A model generated the notes under the pieces. It worked only from the letters and a program-made list of their open reading frames with translations. It was not told the DNA's origin and ran no database searches. 64,000 nt of DNA from Leptolyngbya iicbica LK (GTDB taxonomy: Bacteria > Cyanobacteriota > Cyanobacteriia > Phormidesmidales > Phormidesmidaceae): positions 1-64,000 of the forward strand of contig NZ_QVFV01000003.1 of the NCBI RefSeq assembly GCF_004212215.1, written 5' to 3'. Positions within the stretch are counted from its first letter, which is position 1, and the number at the start of each line of letters is the position of its first letter. A program made the translations under genes and the position numbers. Of the stretch, positions 20,401 through 28,060 are shown in pieces.

Positions 20401-21935
20401 CGACCGCCACTTTGAACGCTGATGGCAGCATCACCTACACGCCACCTGAAATTTTCCGGATGTTGGCAGTGGGAGAGACTGCCACCGATAGTTTTACTTA
20501 CACCATTGCAGACCCAAGCGGGGTCGAAAGCACGGCCACGGTCACGATGTTGATCAATGGCGTCAATGAAGCGCCGACTATCACGAGTGAGTTGGTGACC
20601 TTTGACACCACCGAAGGCAACGCGATCGATCTAAATCTCCTTACCAAGGCTGGGATTACAGACATTGACCTCAATGACAATCCCAACCTGACGATTAGCA
20701 GTGTGAGTGACGCAAGTTTTGGCACGATCACCAATAATGGCAGCACCCTGACCTATACCCCTGGGCAAAGCCTCATCGGGGGGCAGGTCGCAACCGAAAC
20801 GCTCACTTACACCGTTAGTGATGGCAATGGTGGCGAGGTTGATGGCACCGTCAACATCAACATCACGGGGATTAACGATCTCCCGATCGCCCTCAACGAT
20901 AGCGGCGCGGGCTTTAGAACCGATGAAGCCACGGCCTTCACCACGGCGAACGTCTTGGGGAATGATTTTGATCCGGAATTCAAGGCGGATCCGAGCTTAG
21001 GGCAACTCGAAATCATCAATGTTGATACGTCGAACACGCGGGGCTTAATCGTCAATCGCGGCAACGGGACCTTTAGCTACGATCCCAATGGGGCCTTTAA
21101 CTTGTTGCCAGTGGGGCGCAGTGCCACCGACCAATTCACCTACACCGTGCAGGATGAACAGGGCGCGACGGCGACGGCGACGGTCAGCATTACCATACGC
21201 GGTCTGCTCAGCACCTTTATTGACTACGAGCAACAGCTCCAGCTCGATAACCCAGCGGCAGTGGCCCCAGGAGAGTTCATTGATAGCTTGCCCTTGGCCC
21301 AGCTCTTTGACGAGTCTTTCTATCTCAGTCAAAACCCTGATGTGGCCTCTTTGGTGGGTTCGAGGTTTACCTCGGGCTATCAGCACTTTGTGCAGTTTGG
21401 CATTAACGAAGGACGCAATCCCAGTGTGCTGTTCAACGAATCGTTCTATCTGGCGCGTCATGGAGACGTACGCAATGCGGTGGCGACTGGGGCGCTCAGC
21501 AGCGGTCTGTCCCATTTCCTGACCCGTGGTCACCGAGAAGGGCGCGACCCCAGCGCGTTTTTTGACCAAAGTGACTATTTGTTGAACAATCCCGATGTGT
21601 CGCTAGCCGTCGCTCAAGGTCGATTGACGAGTGCCTTCCAGCACTACATTTTGACCGGGGTTGATGAAGGGCGCGTACCGAGTCTCGCCCTGTTTAATGA
21701 GCAGTTCTATCTCCGAAATAGCCCAGATGTGGCAGCTGCAGGCACGGATCCTTATGAGCACTTCATCGACTTTGGTCAGTTCGAGGGCCGACGACCGAGT
21801 GCGTTGTATAACGAGGACAGCTATCTGGCCCTCAACCCAGATGTGGCTGCCGCTGTGAATGCGACACCAGGCTTCACGGGCTTCCAGCACTATCAAGAAA
21901 TCGGCCGCTTTGAGGGGCGGCGCGTGTTTGCTTAG
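14469..21935 (+). CDS. Giant cadherin-like repeat surface protein, paralogue of the preceding giant gene (about 2488 aa)
   Basis: Predicted extracellular or surface repeat protein. It lacks the DUF4347 domain and begins almost directly with repeats (AIPIIQNNILSIEEG). About 15 cadherin-like units carry the FTQAxxxxGLVxFxHDGSN signature. They are followed by Ig-like domains with DPNGAF and LPVG, then five C-terminal units of the YLxxNPDV...HFxxFGxxEGR type, nearly superimposable on those of the upstream protein (for example FDQSDYLLNNPDV in both). ATG 14469 is preferred over GTG 14460 because AAGAG sits eight bases upstream of it. Same strand as its paralogue, 1.08 kb apart, so probably a separate transcription unit. 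It contains its own tandem four-domain duplication. Function is unknown; adhesion or matrix is inferred. Confidence 0.85.
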   Translation: MAIPIIQNNILSIEEGNTRTLSLNNLNATAGDAALDEILITVEPTSEGSLAGTFLLDGLPTLSFTLDDVDMGLVEFEHDGSNFAPSYNIIASNDGDVSAPDLAQVLFDAVNDSPDVEANALTIAEGGTVVFNLGDTVNLLVTDEEGESTAAELTYDIQSVTNGKFQKLEDGVFVDLGVGDDAFTQADVDNELIRFVHDGSELAPTYRLRVVDSGLPGEGFDKLPIGQSIRGNITFEPVNDAPTLTTNTLTLSEGDTVTITAANLAATDVEEDDATLTFTITAIAGGRFELLDAPGGSVVDVLAAPGQAPVGFTQQQVSDGLVQFVNDPATDTAPSYSVQVSDSGRVSATAAPNPDLVQTDSGAISQGDGITFAPVNDVPIVKFPNVDSALIDLAEQTQVTLSNNDLSVEDEESTAANLVYTVTDLTESPNEAAGEFLLEDVDTGESSPTLTFTQADIDAGLVSFNYFGDKQAPSFELTVTDEGGESVVIAGGEIFNFLPNNDVPQIADDLSPLALPEGEMVLITAANLSVTDEESTAAELTYTVTINNLDPDQPDSFIIDGVVELGPEVTFTQKQIDDGLVILVHGGSNFEPDLTISVTDTAVGGDANTIPVSLNIAFEPLNDLPVLEPLALSLTEGGTVPITDAVLSVSDEESGAADITYTVDAVTGGQFLRLSTEPGGEPTVATTFTQADIDAGDVIVFEHDGSNDAPTFSLAVSDGEDAIAITDADGQINFTATNDAPVLTNNTLTVPEGNPDNLVGITLTADNLLTEDEESAPEGLTYTVTIADNDAENPDFFQVDGVREIGPEVTFTQAQVNDGLVQFVHGGSNSIATLTVSVTDTFPEGEPITTPPVPLNVDFQAENDLPVVVNNRLAINESGLVIFGPNNLKVTDEETTAAADLVYTIEAVTNGDFELRDLDLGTATKLTVGQTFTQADIDGGLIQFKHDGEEAAPTYELSLVDTPLEPGGPVNEVAIASKITFENINDDPTLTANAIEIDEGGSVILTPDNLAASDPDNLASELRFNITNVQGGTFTFDGQPLVEGANFTSQDLLLKELKFTDNGDETKPAYTVTVLDPEGGVTTGDAAVTFNPVNDPPEITVNTFTIAEGGILTLNDKDTPGVVNLAATDDETAAAALVFTLSNVQGGSFVDFNAQPITEFTQSVLNQGEITFVQDGSSPVPSFDITVKDAAGETVTVAANVDFIPVNDAPEVQVSTFAVTEGETVTLSSETLLTLDDEGESGPEDLTYKITIADNDAEQPDGFEVDGVLQTGPEVTFTQAQVNDGLVKFVHGGSNTIADISATVTDAFPAEFGEPITIPVTLEIGFTATNDPLVVEKNSLTINEGQTVTLTENNLRTTDEETAPEDILYTVVATTNGSFQRRNLDPDDTATTIPVDGTFSQAEITAGLIQFKQDGAEAAPTFSLKVEDTPLAPGDETNSITFDGVIAAFENVNDAPTLTANALTVTEGGEVTVTPANLAATDPDNSQSQLRFSIGAVTGGEFFLDGALLAPEQKFTAAAIAFGELTFKDDGDEIAPTYTVTVTDQQVDGTTVAPAAVTFNKVNDDPDITINTFTITEGKRLTLNNPDTPEVINLAATDPETLAPNLLFRVSNVVGGQFFDFAAQPITEFTQALLNAGEVSFKHNGSETSPTFDITVVDADGGTFTEAGNVVSFVPINDPPVIGKAQLTVTEGATITLTGDNIAVDDPDTPSENLIITVSGLSGGSFNLVVDGVVTENVTSFTEAQVIAGQVQFVDDGDQVQPSFSVSASDGEFTSVAVPITIVEFLNINDAPTAVPDPRPGNGAAFTTDEDTAFVTGDVLANDTDVDPGDQDNLFISAIAGQAVATGDITLASGAIVSLADGGTINYNPNGAFQLALGETDTDSFSYTVSDPNGGSNTTTVTVTITGVNDAPIAKDDPIPEDEDDLALFTAPDNAPFTTRPLTDNDEDEDGDTLKVTKLNNLAAVVGIPVTLDDTDTTTATLNADGSITYTPPEIFRMLAVGETATDSFTYTIADPSGVESTATVTMLINGVNEAPTITSELVTFDTTEGNAIDLNLLTKAGITDIDLNDNPNLTISSVSDASFGTITNNGSTLTYTPGQSLIGGQVATETLTYTVSDGNGGEVDGTVNINITGINDLPIALNDSGAGFRTDEATAFTTANVLGNDFDPEFKADPSLGQLEIINVDTSNTRGLIVNRGNGTFSYDPNGAFNLLPVGRSATDQFTYTVQDEQGATATATVSITIRGLLSTFIDYEQQLQLDNPAAVAPGEFIDSLPLAQLFDESFYLSQNPDVASLVGSRFTSGYQHFVQFGINEGRNPSVLFNESFYLARHGDVRNAVATGALSSGLSHFLTRGHREGRDPSAFFDQSDYLLNNPDVSLAVAQGRLTSAFQHYILTGVDEGRVPSLALFNEQFYLRNSPDVAAAGTDPYEHFIDFGQFEGRRPSALYNEDSYLALNPDVAAAVNATPGFTGFQHYQEIGRFEGRRVFA
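16689..18095 (+). repeat. Four-domain block, copy 1 (second giant gene)
   Basis: A 1407-base in-frame segment of four repeat domains. Shared landmarks with the next segment are TIADNDAE, GPEVTFTQAQVNDGLV, FVHGGSN, DxPTLTANA, ITEFTQ and TFDITV-type ends. The duplication is in register. Confidence 0.8.
18096..19505 (+). repeat. Four-domain block, copy 2 (second giant gene)
   Basis: A 1410-base homologue of the preceding 1407-base segment, with the same order of four domains. The copies have diverged at the codon level. Confidence 0.8.
21289..21932 (+). repeat. C-terminal five-copy YL-NPDV / HF-x-FG-EGR module, second giant protein
   Basis: Five units beginning FDESFYLSQNPDV, FNESFYLARHGDV, FDQSDYLLNNPDV, FNEQFYLRNSPDV and YNEDSYLALNPDV. 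Each ends in EGRxPS or a close variant. This is the region most strongly shared with the first giant protein, suggesting a constrained common function such as export or anchoring. Confidence 0.8.
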
Positions 21936-21966
21936 GAATGAGGATCAAATCACCCCAATGGTTGTA

Positions 21967-21989
21967 AAAGCAGGCAGCTTGTCTGCTTT
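21967..21989 (+). terminator. Possible hairpin terminator after the second giant gene
   Basis: AAAGCAG (21967-21973) pairs with CTGCTTT (21983-21989), 32 bases after the stop codon. There is no T-tract after it, so termination is only a suggestion. Confidence 0.3.
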
Positions 21990-22182
21990 GGGATAGCCGT
22001 AGTGGCTGTTTAGCGTTAGTTCGGAATAGCTGGTCCCCTCCGATGGAGGGGTGCCCGGAGGGCGGGGTGGGTCAGATATCGGTCATGACTTGACTAACCC
22101 ACCCCAACGCCCCTCCCCAGAGGGGATTCAATCCCGGCGGAGAGCTTCACGCTAAACACTTACTAGCTGTATCGGCTATCCC
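21990..22182. repeat. MITE-like palindromic element of about 193 bp
   Basis: Nested inverted repeats. The outer arms are GGGATAGCCG (21990-21999) and CGGCTATCCC (22073-22182 region, arm at 22173-22182). The next pair is TGTTTAGCGT (22007-22016) and ACGCTAAACA (22149-22158). An inner imperfect hairpin is made from CCCCTCC/GGAGGGG and GGGTGGGT/ACCCACCC-type arms (about 22034-22128). It contains no reading frame. It looks like a small non-autonomous or REP-type element. The stretch 21936-22500 around it holds no gene. Confidence 0.65.
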
Positions 22183-22500
22183 GATCGCTGCTCGTTCTCT
22201 AGCGAAGGACTGCTGCTGAGAAAACCCGATCGCTTTTTTTAGATATCGCTCTCGAGAGCGATCAGTCTCTTTGGCTCGCGTGCTGGTAAAACTGGGCGCG
22301 GGTCATATTTGATATAGGCGTGGGACGAGTTTTCTCAACCGTGACCTTTTGGGAACCCACAAAATCGCTCTAAAATATTGACAAAATCGTTTCTTTTTCC
22401 GAAATCGTTGTTATCATCATTGGCGCTTCTACCTATTCGTTCACGATAAATTTGATGACGCCAGGTTTAAGTGTGCGATGTTTAGGGGTGCTTTAAGCAA

Positions 22501-25017
22501 GTGCACCCTCGTCTCTGGCTCTACAACAGTTCCAACAGCATGGTTAACGCTACTGTCAATTCATCGGCTGATAGTCTGTCCACCAAGGTGTTGGCGGCTG
22601 CTGGGCAGTTTCGGGCGATCGCCCTCTGGCTCAATGAGCCGCTCATTCCCGAAGGCATTTATGCCCAGGTGAGCCAAGACAAACGGCCTGGTTGCATTCA
22701 AATCACGCTTGAGTTTGAGCGCACCCCCCTGCAAAAACCGCTGACTCAATATGTTTGTCACCTCATCTGGCAGCTCAATTCACCCCTGATTGAAGGCATT
22801 CATCTAACCGCGCGACCGATTGGTGGGCGCAAGCTGCTTTGGCAGCAGCGCATTCGGGTCATGACACCGGCGTTGAGAGAGCGTCTGAAGCGTGAACAAG
22901 GCGCGGGAGCAACTTCCGCGATGATTCCCCCGACTTTAGTGCAGCGGACCGCTTCTACTCCCAATATTCCAGGCTTTGGCTGGCCGGTACTGGCTGACCA
23001 AATTAAGACGATGCGTGCCTTTATGCTGACGGGGTCAGCCGTCGCCGCGTTCGTTTTTGGCTGCATGGTCGAAGTCGTGATGTCGGGTCGGACCGAGCCG
23101 TCGCTGCCCTTCCAAACTCGGGCGGAGACGGAGGCGGGCGATCGCCTCCTGCCTGCTGGTCGCGAGGCCCGCAACAAAGGGGCCGAACCGCAGCTGCCCA
23201 CCTTTACCCCTAACGGTACCCATACGGTGCTGGCTGACCATGCTGCCCCTGATCAGGCGACCAGCCATGCCACCACCGTCGCGACGTCGGTGGCCTATAA
23301 AGTTGAGCCCGAGCGCGATCGCCCCAATGTCGTCAATGCCGCCTTGGAACCCGTGGGCGTGCTGAAGCATGATCGCCTAGAGCTGCCTCAAGATCCCACC
23401 ATTACGCTGCTGTTTGGCGGCGATGTCGATTTAGACGGCTTGCCCTATGACCAGCTGGCCTATGAAGGTCAATTATTGGCGGGCTTGCCCAACTATCGCC
23501 AGGCGGACATTGCCATGGTCAATCTACAAGATCCCCTGGCGAGTTCAGCCACTTCGCTCGAAGAAGAATGGTTAGAACGGCAGCGTCCCGATGCCATTAA
23601 TCTGCTCAAAGAGGGCGGCGTTGATTTGGTTAACCTGACAGGCAAACAAGCGCTTGCCTTTGGGGAGCAAGGATTAGCCGAAACCCTCGATACTCTTGAT
23701 CGCAACGGTGTCTTTCGTGTCGGTGCCGGACGCGGCCAGCGAGAAGCCCGTCGCCCCGAAATTGTGGACGTCAAGGGACAGCGGATCGCTTATCTGAGCT
23801 ACGACCGTGACTTTACTTTGGCGGCTGATGAAACCCTCGGCGGCGTTAATGCCGTCACCATGAAAGAAATCGTGGCGGATATTCAGGCCATTCGAGATGA
23901 GGTGGACTGGTTGGTGGTGAGCTATCGCTGGTCAACGGAGCCACCCGCGACCCCCGCCGAATCCCAAACGAACTTGGCTAGATTAGCCATTGATCAGGGC
24001 GCTGATTTGGTTGTCGGTCAACATCCCCACCAGTTGCAAGGTGCGGAACTGTATAAAGGTCGCCCCATTGCCTATTCCCTCGGCGATTTTGTCTACACCC
24101 AGGCCACCGAAAACCCCACAGCGGAAACCGCCGTGTTGCAAGTGGCGATTCGCGCGGGACAAATGAAAGTCGATTTGATTCCCGTCAAGGTGGAAAATGG
24201 GCAGCCGCAAAAAGTGAGTGGCGCTGAGGGCGATCGCATCCTGCAAAAAATTTACGCCGCTTCCCAAGAATTTCGAGAGCCCATGCCACCGTCAGTCGTG
24301 CTGGACGTGCGGCCCACTGGCGCGGGTGCGGCACCTGTGACGCCCGATGGCGATGGCTTCACGGTTGATGAACCCCTCGAAACGACCCCTCAGTTCGCCC
24401 CCGAGCCCGAGCCCACGGGTGAAGCAGAGGTCGCGCCACCGGACGCCTTCGATGAGACGGCCCCCGTCGAGCCTGCCCCCACCTTCGAGGCGGAAGACGA
24501 GCTGGACATCGAAATTGAAGAATTTTCCGACGACTTGCTGCAAGAGTGGGGACCCAAAGATAGTCCCAACACAATTTACGAGCCGGAGTCTCGCCTGCCC
24601 AGTGAATTCAAACAACCGGTCGAAAAGCCTCAGCCGTCCACTCCGACCGATATTGACAAGCTAGAGCTGCAGGAAGTCGAAATTTCGAACCCTGCCCCTG
24701 ACGATAAACCGGCAGCCCAGCCCAAGTCGTTGGAATCGCCTCCCGCGATCGCGCCTGCCGCTCCTCCGCCTGCCCCAAAAGATGCCATCGGTCCCTATAG
24801 CGAGCCCTTAGTTGGCCCCATGAGTTCTTTGCCGGAGATTACCCCCGAGATGAAACTAATGCAGCATAAGCCGATGGACACCGATGTCAATGCGGGGCTG
24901 CCCCAAACCCGCGTTTATGAGCCCCTGAGTCATGACGATGAGCCAGGCGATACGGTGAACATCGACGCTATACAAATGGACGAGATCGCCCAATCGGATC
25001 CCTCCTCTTCTCTGTAA
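22501..25017 (+). CDS. CapA-family (poly-gamma-glutamate capsule) protein, membrane-anchored, atypical metal site
   Basis: 838 residues from GTG 22501 (AGGGG lies upstream; ATG 22540 is an alternative). Order: a ~150-residue N-terminal domain of unknown role, a single membrane segment at about 171-196 (FMLTGSAVAAFVFGCMVEVV), then a CapA-type metallophosphoesterase-like domain at about 300-590, then a proline- and acid-rich tail. Family landmarks present are GGDVDLDG, MVNLQDPL, VVGQHPHQLQG and YSLGDF. Several usual metal ligands differ: the NxE motif reads NLQ, the ANNH motif reads LTGKQ, and the HWG motif reads YRW. Phosphoesterase activity is therefore doubtful. The topology places the domain on the far side of the membrane. 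A role in capsule or envelope polymer biology is inferred from the family only. Confidence 0.75.
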   Translation: MHPRLWLYNSSNSMVNATVNSSADSLSTKVLAAAGQFRAIALWLNEPLIPEGIYAQVSQDKRPGCIQITLEFERTPLQKPLTQYVCHLIWQLNSPLIEGIHLTARPIGGRKLLWQQRIRVMTPALRERLKREQGAGATSAMIPPTLVQRTASTPNIPGFGWPVLADQIKTMRAFMLTGSAVAAFVFGCMVEVVMSGRTEPSLPFQTRAETEAGDRLLPAGREARNKGAEPQLPTFTPNGTHTVLADHAAPDQATSHATTVATSVAYKVEPERDRPNVVNAALEPVGVLKHDRLELPQDPTITLLFGGDVDLDGLPYDQLAYEGQLLAGLPNYRQADIAMVNLQDPLASSATSLEEEWLERQRPDAINLLKEGGVDLVNLTGKQALAFGEQGLAETLDTLDRNGVFRVGAGRGQREARRPEIVDVKGQRIAYLSYDRDFTLAADETLGGVNAVTMKEIVADIQAIRDEVDWLVVSYRWSTEPPATPAESQTNLARLAIDQGADLVVGQHPHQLQGAELYKGRPIAYSLGDFVYTQATENPTAETAVLQVAIRAGQMKVDLIPVKVENGQPQKVSGAEGDRILQKIYAASQEFREPMPPSVVLDVRPTGAGAAPVTPDGDGFTVDEPLETTPQFAPEPEPTGEAEVAPPDAFDETAPVEPAPTFEAEDELDIEIEEFSDDLLQEWGPKDSPNTIYEPESRLPSEFKQPVEKPQPSTPTDIDKLELQEVEISNPAPDDKPAAQPKSLESPPAIAPAAPPPAPKDAIGPYSEPLVGPMSSLPEITPEMKLMQHKPMDTDVNAGLPQTRVYEPLSHDDEPGDTVNIDAIQMDEIAQSDPSSSL

Positions 25018-25140
25018 GTGCCACTGGAAAACTGCCGTGTCTGATGCAGGCGTGCGGCGCTTATGCAATGTAGTTTCAATAGTGTGCGCTCAGCCTGCGC
25101 CCCTTTTTGCTGGCTGAGCTGCATGGTATCCAAACTGTCG

Positions 25141-26529
25141 CTAAAGATTCAGAATCTTACCGCGCAAATCTTTGGGCGCTTCTAAGCCGTAGCGGTGCAG
25201 CAGGGTCGGCACAATGTCGTACAGCTGAGCACCTTCCAGAACCTGTCCATGTTGGGGCGATCGCGGATCATGGAAAATCATCAACCCAAAGGGTGCATGA
25301 TTCGCATCGTCTGGCCCCGTGTCGTTTTCCACGGTATAAAGGTCGCCCGTGCCGACACTACCGACCGATCGCCACGCCAAATCATCAAAATACACAATCA
25401 GATCAGGCGCTCGACCCCGCACTTTTTGGTAAATCTCTTGGGGCCGAAATACCTTGACATTCAAGGGGTCGCCGGTCGGAGTCGTCAGTTGGGATAGTTT
25501 AGCGGTGAGTTCTTCCCGTAGCGGCTCGTAATCAGTCATGGCAACGGTGCCCTCGGGTTCGCGCCCCTTGACATTGAGAAAAATGCGGGCATAGTAGCCA
25601 CCGGCGCCCCAGACCTTAGTCTGGCTCCAGTCCACCGACACTTCATTTAAGGGCACGGGCTCAGGGGGGAACTCGTTAAGGGTGAGATAGCCGTTTTTGA
25701 TCAACCATTCGTTAATGCAAATCCCGCCCATCAAAGGTTGCGCGCCATGGTCTGAGACCACTAGCACCGCAGTATCGTCGTCACAGACCCGCAGCAATTC
25801 CCCAATGCGCTGATCAACGTGGACGTAATAGTCATGGATTGCGTTGGCAAAGGGAGAGTCCGGTTCATATTGCGGATGGCGCGGATCCATCGGTTTCCAA
25901 AAGGCGTGGTGAATGCGATCGACCCCCATATCCACCAGCATGAGGAAGTCGGGTTGGTCTTGGGCAATCAACTTTTCCGCCAGGGTAAAGCGTTGGTCGC
26001 ACAGCTTAAACAGATTGTCTAAAATGCGCGCTTTGTCATCCGAGCGAAAGTTGGGCACATCCATCATGAAATCGGGCATCCAATTGCGGATTTGGTCGCC
26101 GAGTTCGGGCGGGTGGGTAAAGGGCACCTCGGTGCTGGGGGTCAAAAAGCAGGAGACGAGGCTACCATTCACCGGATAGGGCGGTGAGGTGCCGGGCACG
26201 CCCAAGGCGGCCACTTGCCAGCCGGCGTCACCGAGCCAGTCCCACAAGCGAGGAAACTTTACTGCACTACCGTCGGAAATGCCCATGCTGTGGTAACCGC
26301 GATCGCGCCGATTGCGAAACCCATAAATCCCCAGCTCGCCTGGATCCCGCCCCGTCATCATGCAGCTCCAGGCGGGCACGGTAATCGCGGGAATGCTGCT
26401 TTCAAAGCGACCATAGCTGCCCTGAGCCATCAATCGCTGCAGGTTGGGCAAATCCTCCCGCCAGCGATCGAACACCAGCGAGGGTTCCATACAGTCCAGT
26501 CCGATGATGATGAGGCGGGGCGTTGGCAT
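25141..26529 (-). CDS. Alkaline phosphatase superfamily protein (phosphodiesterase / nucleotide pyrophosphatase type)
   Basis: 462 residues, typical of the type I phosphodiesterase branch of the alkaline phosphatase superfamily. The metal- and nucleophile-site motifs are visible: LIIIGLDCMEP near the start (Asp12), AITVPAWSCMMTG with the predicted nucleophile Thr50, DMGVDRIHHAFW, and VVSDHGAQP. The enzyme should hydrolyse a phosphate ester or diester using two metal ions; the substrate is unknown. There is no signal peptide, so it is probably cytoplasmic. The gene ends convergent with the CapA-like gene and is 87 bases downstream of the next minus-strand gene, so it may be read through from the gas vesicle side. 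Confidence 0.8.
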   Translation of the reverse strand: MPTPRLIIIGLDCMEPSLVFDRWREDLPNLQRLMAQGSYGRFESSIPAITVPAWSCMMTGRDPGELGIYGFRNRRDRGYHSMGISDGSAVKFPRLWDWLGDAGWQVAALGVPGTSPPYPVNGSLVSCFLTPSTEVPFTHPPELGDQIRNWMPDFMMDVPNFRSDDKARILDNLFKLCDQRFTLAEKLIAQDQPDFLMLVDMGVDRIHHAFWKPMDPRHPQYEPDSPFANAIHDYYVHVDQRIGELLRVCDDDTAVLVVSDHGAQPLMGGICINEWLIKNGYLTLNEFPPEPVPLNEVSVDWSQTKVWGAGGYYARIFLNVKGREPEGTVAMTDYEPLREELTAKLSQLTTPTGDPLNVKVFRPQEIYQKVRGRAPDLIVYFDDLAWRSVGSVGTGDLYTVENDTGPDDANHAPFGLMIFHDPRSPQHGQVLEGAQLYDIVPTLLHRYGLEAPKDLRGKILNL

Positions 26530-26616
26530 TAGCTTGGTTACCTTGTGAAGCTGTGCCTATTCTAGAGAACTCTGCCGCCATTCATTGACCAGAGCACTTA
26601 GCCACCTGGTCTGCGG

Positions 26617-27444
26617 TTAATAAGGCGCTTGCCGCGGCTGAAATTGCATCGGGTTGAAATCAAAGAGCTCGGTCGCCTGGGACAAGCCACCGTGATGGAT
26701 GCGTCCGGCCAAGAGTTTGCCGTGCTCTGCCCAGACTAAGCGATCACCATCCAGCTCGGCCCATTCCCAATCGGGATAATTTTGGGTCGTGCCCGAGGCG
26801 GGATGGCGGAGTTGATGCTCGTCCCAATAGCAGCCTTTGCCGACGGGCGCTCCCACTTCGGCATGGGCGATTTTGCGCAAGCGCCAGCCGTGACCTAAGG
26901 GCTTTTCGAAAATATCTTGACTCTGCCACTTCGCTATTTCTCGCTGCTCTAGCAATTGCCAGCCATCTCGTAGCAAACGGGGATAGTAAACCCCAGTACA
27001 TTCAGCACCAAAATAAGTAGAGGGCTGAAACTTCAGATCGCGGCGCAGTTTGTTGGCATGGTTGAACAAGGCTTCGTCATGACAGCCATTGAGCCAGTAA
27101 CGGGTGTGGCCGGTCCACAAGCCCCCGCCCTGCCAACAATCGCCCTTAGGAAATAGCGTCAATGCCTTGAGGTAAGGCGCTTGGGAAATCGCGGTCCACG
27201 ATCCTTGCGCCTCCGATTGCCAGTGGCCATTCATGGCAAAGTAGATCAGGTATTGGCCATCTGGCGAGAGATCGCTGCGGCGCTCATAAATACGGCCTTT
27301 GAGCCATTGCCCTAGCTGAAAGGTATCTTGGCGGCGATCCCACAAAATTGTCGCTACCTGTTTAGACGGACCCCGCCGAATGATGACCCCCAGTGGTGCC
27401 TGCGGAGCCAATAAACCATGGATGCGAGCGGGAAACTGGCGCAT
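26617..27444 (-). CDS. Conserved hypothetical protein linked to the gas vesicle genes
   Basis: 275 residues with no signal peptide or membrane segment. The composition is rich in Trp and Gly, with short motifs such as SDLSPDGQYLIYF and DWEWAELDGDRLVWAEHGKL that recall beta-propeller blades. I do not recognise a named family. The start ATG at 27444 lies 41 bases after gvpJ on the same strand, so cotranscription with gvpJ is likely, which may mean an accessory role or mere proximity. The enzyme gene downstream is 87 bases away. Confidence 0.65.
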   Translation of the reverse strand: MRQFPARIHGLLAPQAPLGVIIRRGPSKQVATILWDRRQDTFQLGQWLKGRIYERRSDLSPDGQYLIYFAMNGHWQSEAQGSWTAISQAPYLKALTLFPKGDCWQGGGLWTGHTRYWLNGCHDEALFNHANKLRRDLKFQPSTYFGAECTGVYYPRLLRDGWQLLEQREIAKWQSQDIFEKPLGHGWRLRKIAHAEVGAPVGKGCYWDEHQLRHPASGTTQNYPDWEWAELDGDRLVWAEHGKLLAGRIHHGGLSQATELFDFNPMQFQPRQAPY

Positions 27445-27485
27445 GGGTCAGGCATCAGCCCTCATTCATCAACGGGTGGATGCGG

Positions 27486-27830
27486 TCAGTCTTCTTGCGA
27501 TCGCAATGATTTCAGCTCTTGTTCCAAGCTTTCGATGCGGGATTGCAGTTGTTCATTGGCGGTCAAGAGTTCCTGCGATCTCGCACTCAGATACGGATCG
27601 TTTTCCCACCAGTTGATGCCCATTTCACGTGCCTTATCGACTGATGCGACCAGCAAACGAATGCGAATGGTGAGCAGTTCTGTCGAACCGACCGAGACGG
27701 AAATGTCGCCTGCAATGACAATGCCCTTGTCTAGTACTCGTTCTAAAACATCGACCAAAGTGGAACCTTGGGTCGCGGTGGCCATTTGGCGATTGGCACT
27801 TGAAGAACGCGATAAAGATTGGCCAGTCAT
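27486..27830 (-). CDS. gvpJ: Gas vesicle protein GvpJ
   Basis: 114 residues of the GvpA/GvpJ family. The core LVDVLERVLDKGIVIAG-DISVSV-STELLTIRIRLLVASVDKAREMG is GvpA-like. It is followed by INWWENDPYLS and a C-terminal coiled-coil tail rich in Gln, Glu and Leu, which separates GvpJ from GvpA. It is a minor component thought to act in nucleating the gas vesicle shell. ATG 27830 is chosen because AAAGGG lies just upstream; an in-frame upstream ATG at 27872 lacks this. Same strand as gvpN, 230 bases downstream of it. Confidence 0.92.
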   Translation of the reverse strand: MTGQSLSRSSSANRQMATATQGSTLVDVLERVLDKGIVIAGDISVSVGSTELLTIRIRLLVASVDKAREMGINWWENDPYLSARSQELLTANEQLQSRIESLEQELKSLRSQED

Positions 27831-28060
27831 GATTGCCCTTTTGTGCAGCAGTGGTTCAGAGACCACAAACAAAGTTGGAAAATTTTATGAGAGAAGTATT
27901 TGATTGAAACCCTCAGATGATTGAGTGAGATCGCCCCAATTGTGAGGCACTGACCAAAAATCATGGCAAATCATTTACGTGCCTTAAGAAAACTAGCCAG
28001 GGATCAGCATCAATGACAACTCATATTTACCCACTTGGCGAGCACTTGCAATGGCGGAAT

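Noticed and set aside
1234-21935. RTX (GGxGxD) calcium-binding repeats in the giant proteins
   Set aside because: I looked for GGxGxDxLx nonapeptides and saw none; the repeats are cadherin-like, so a classical RTX type I substrate is not supported.
27418-27903. Plus-strand frame of 161 codons opposite gvpJ
   Set aside because: It is antisense to a clear gvpJ and has a low-complexity Ser/Thr-rich translation.
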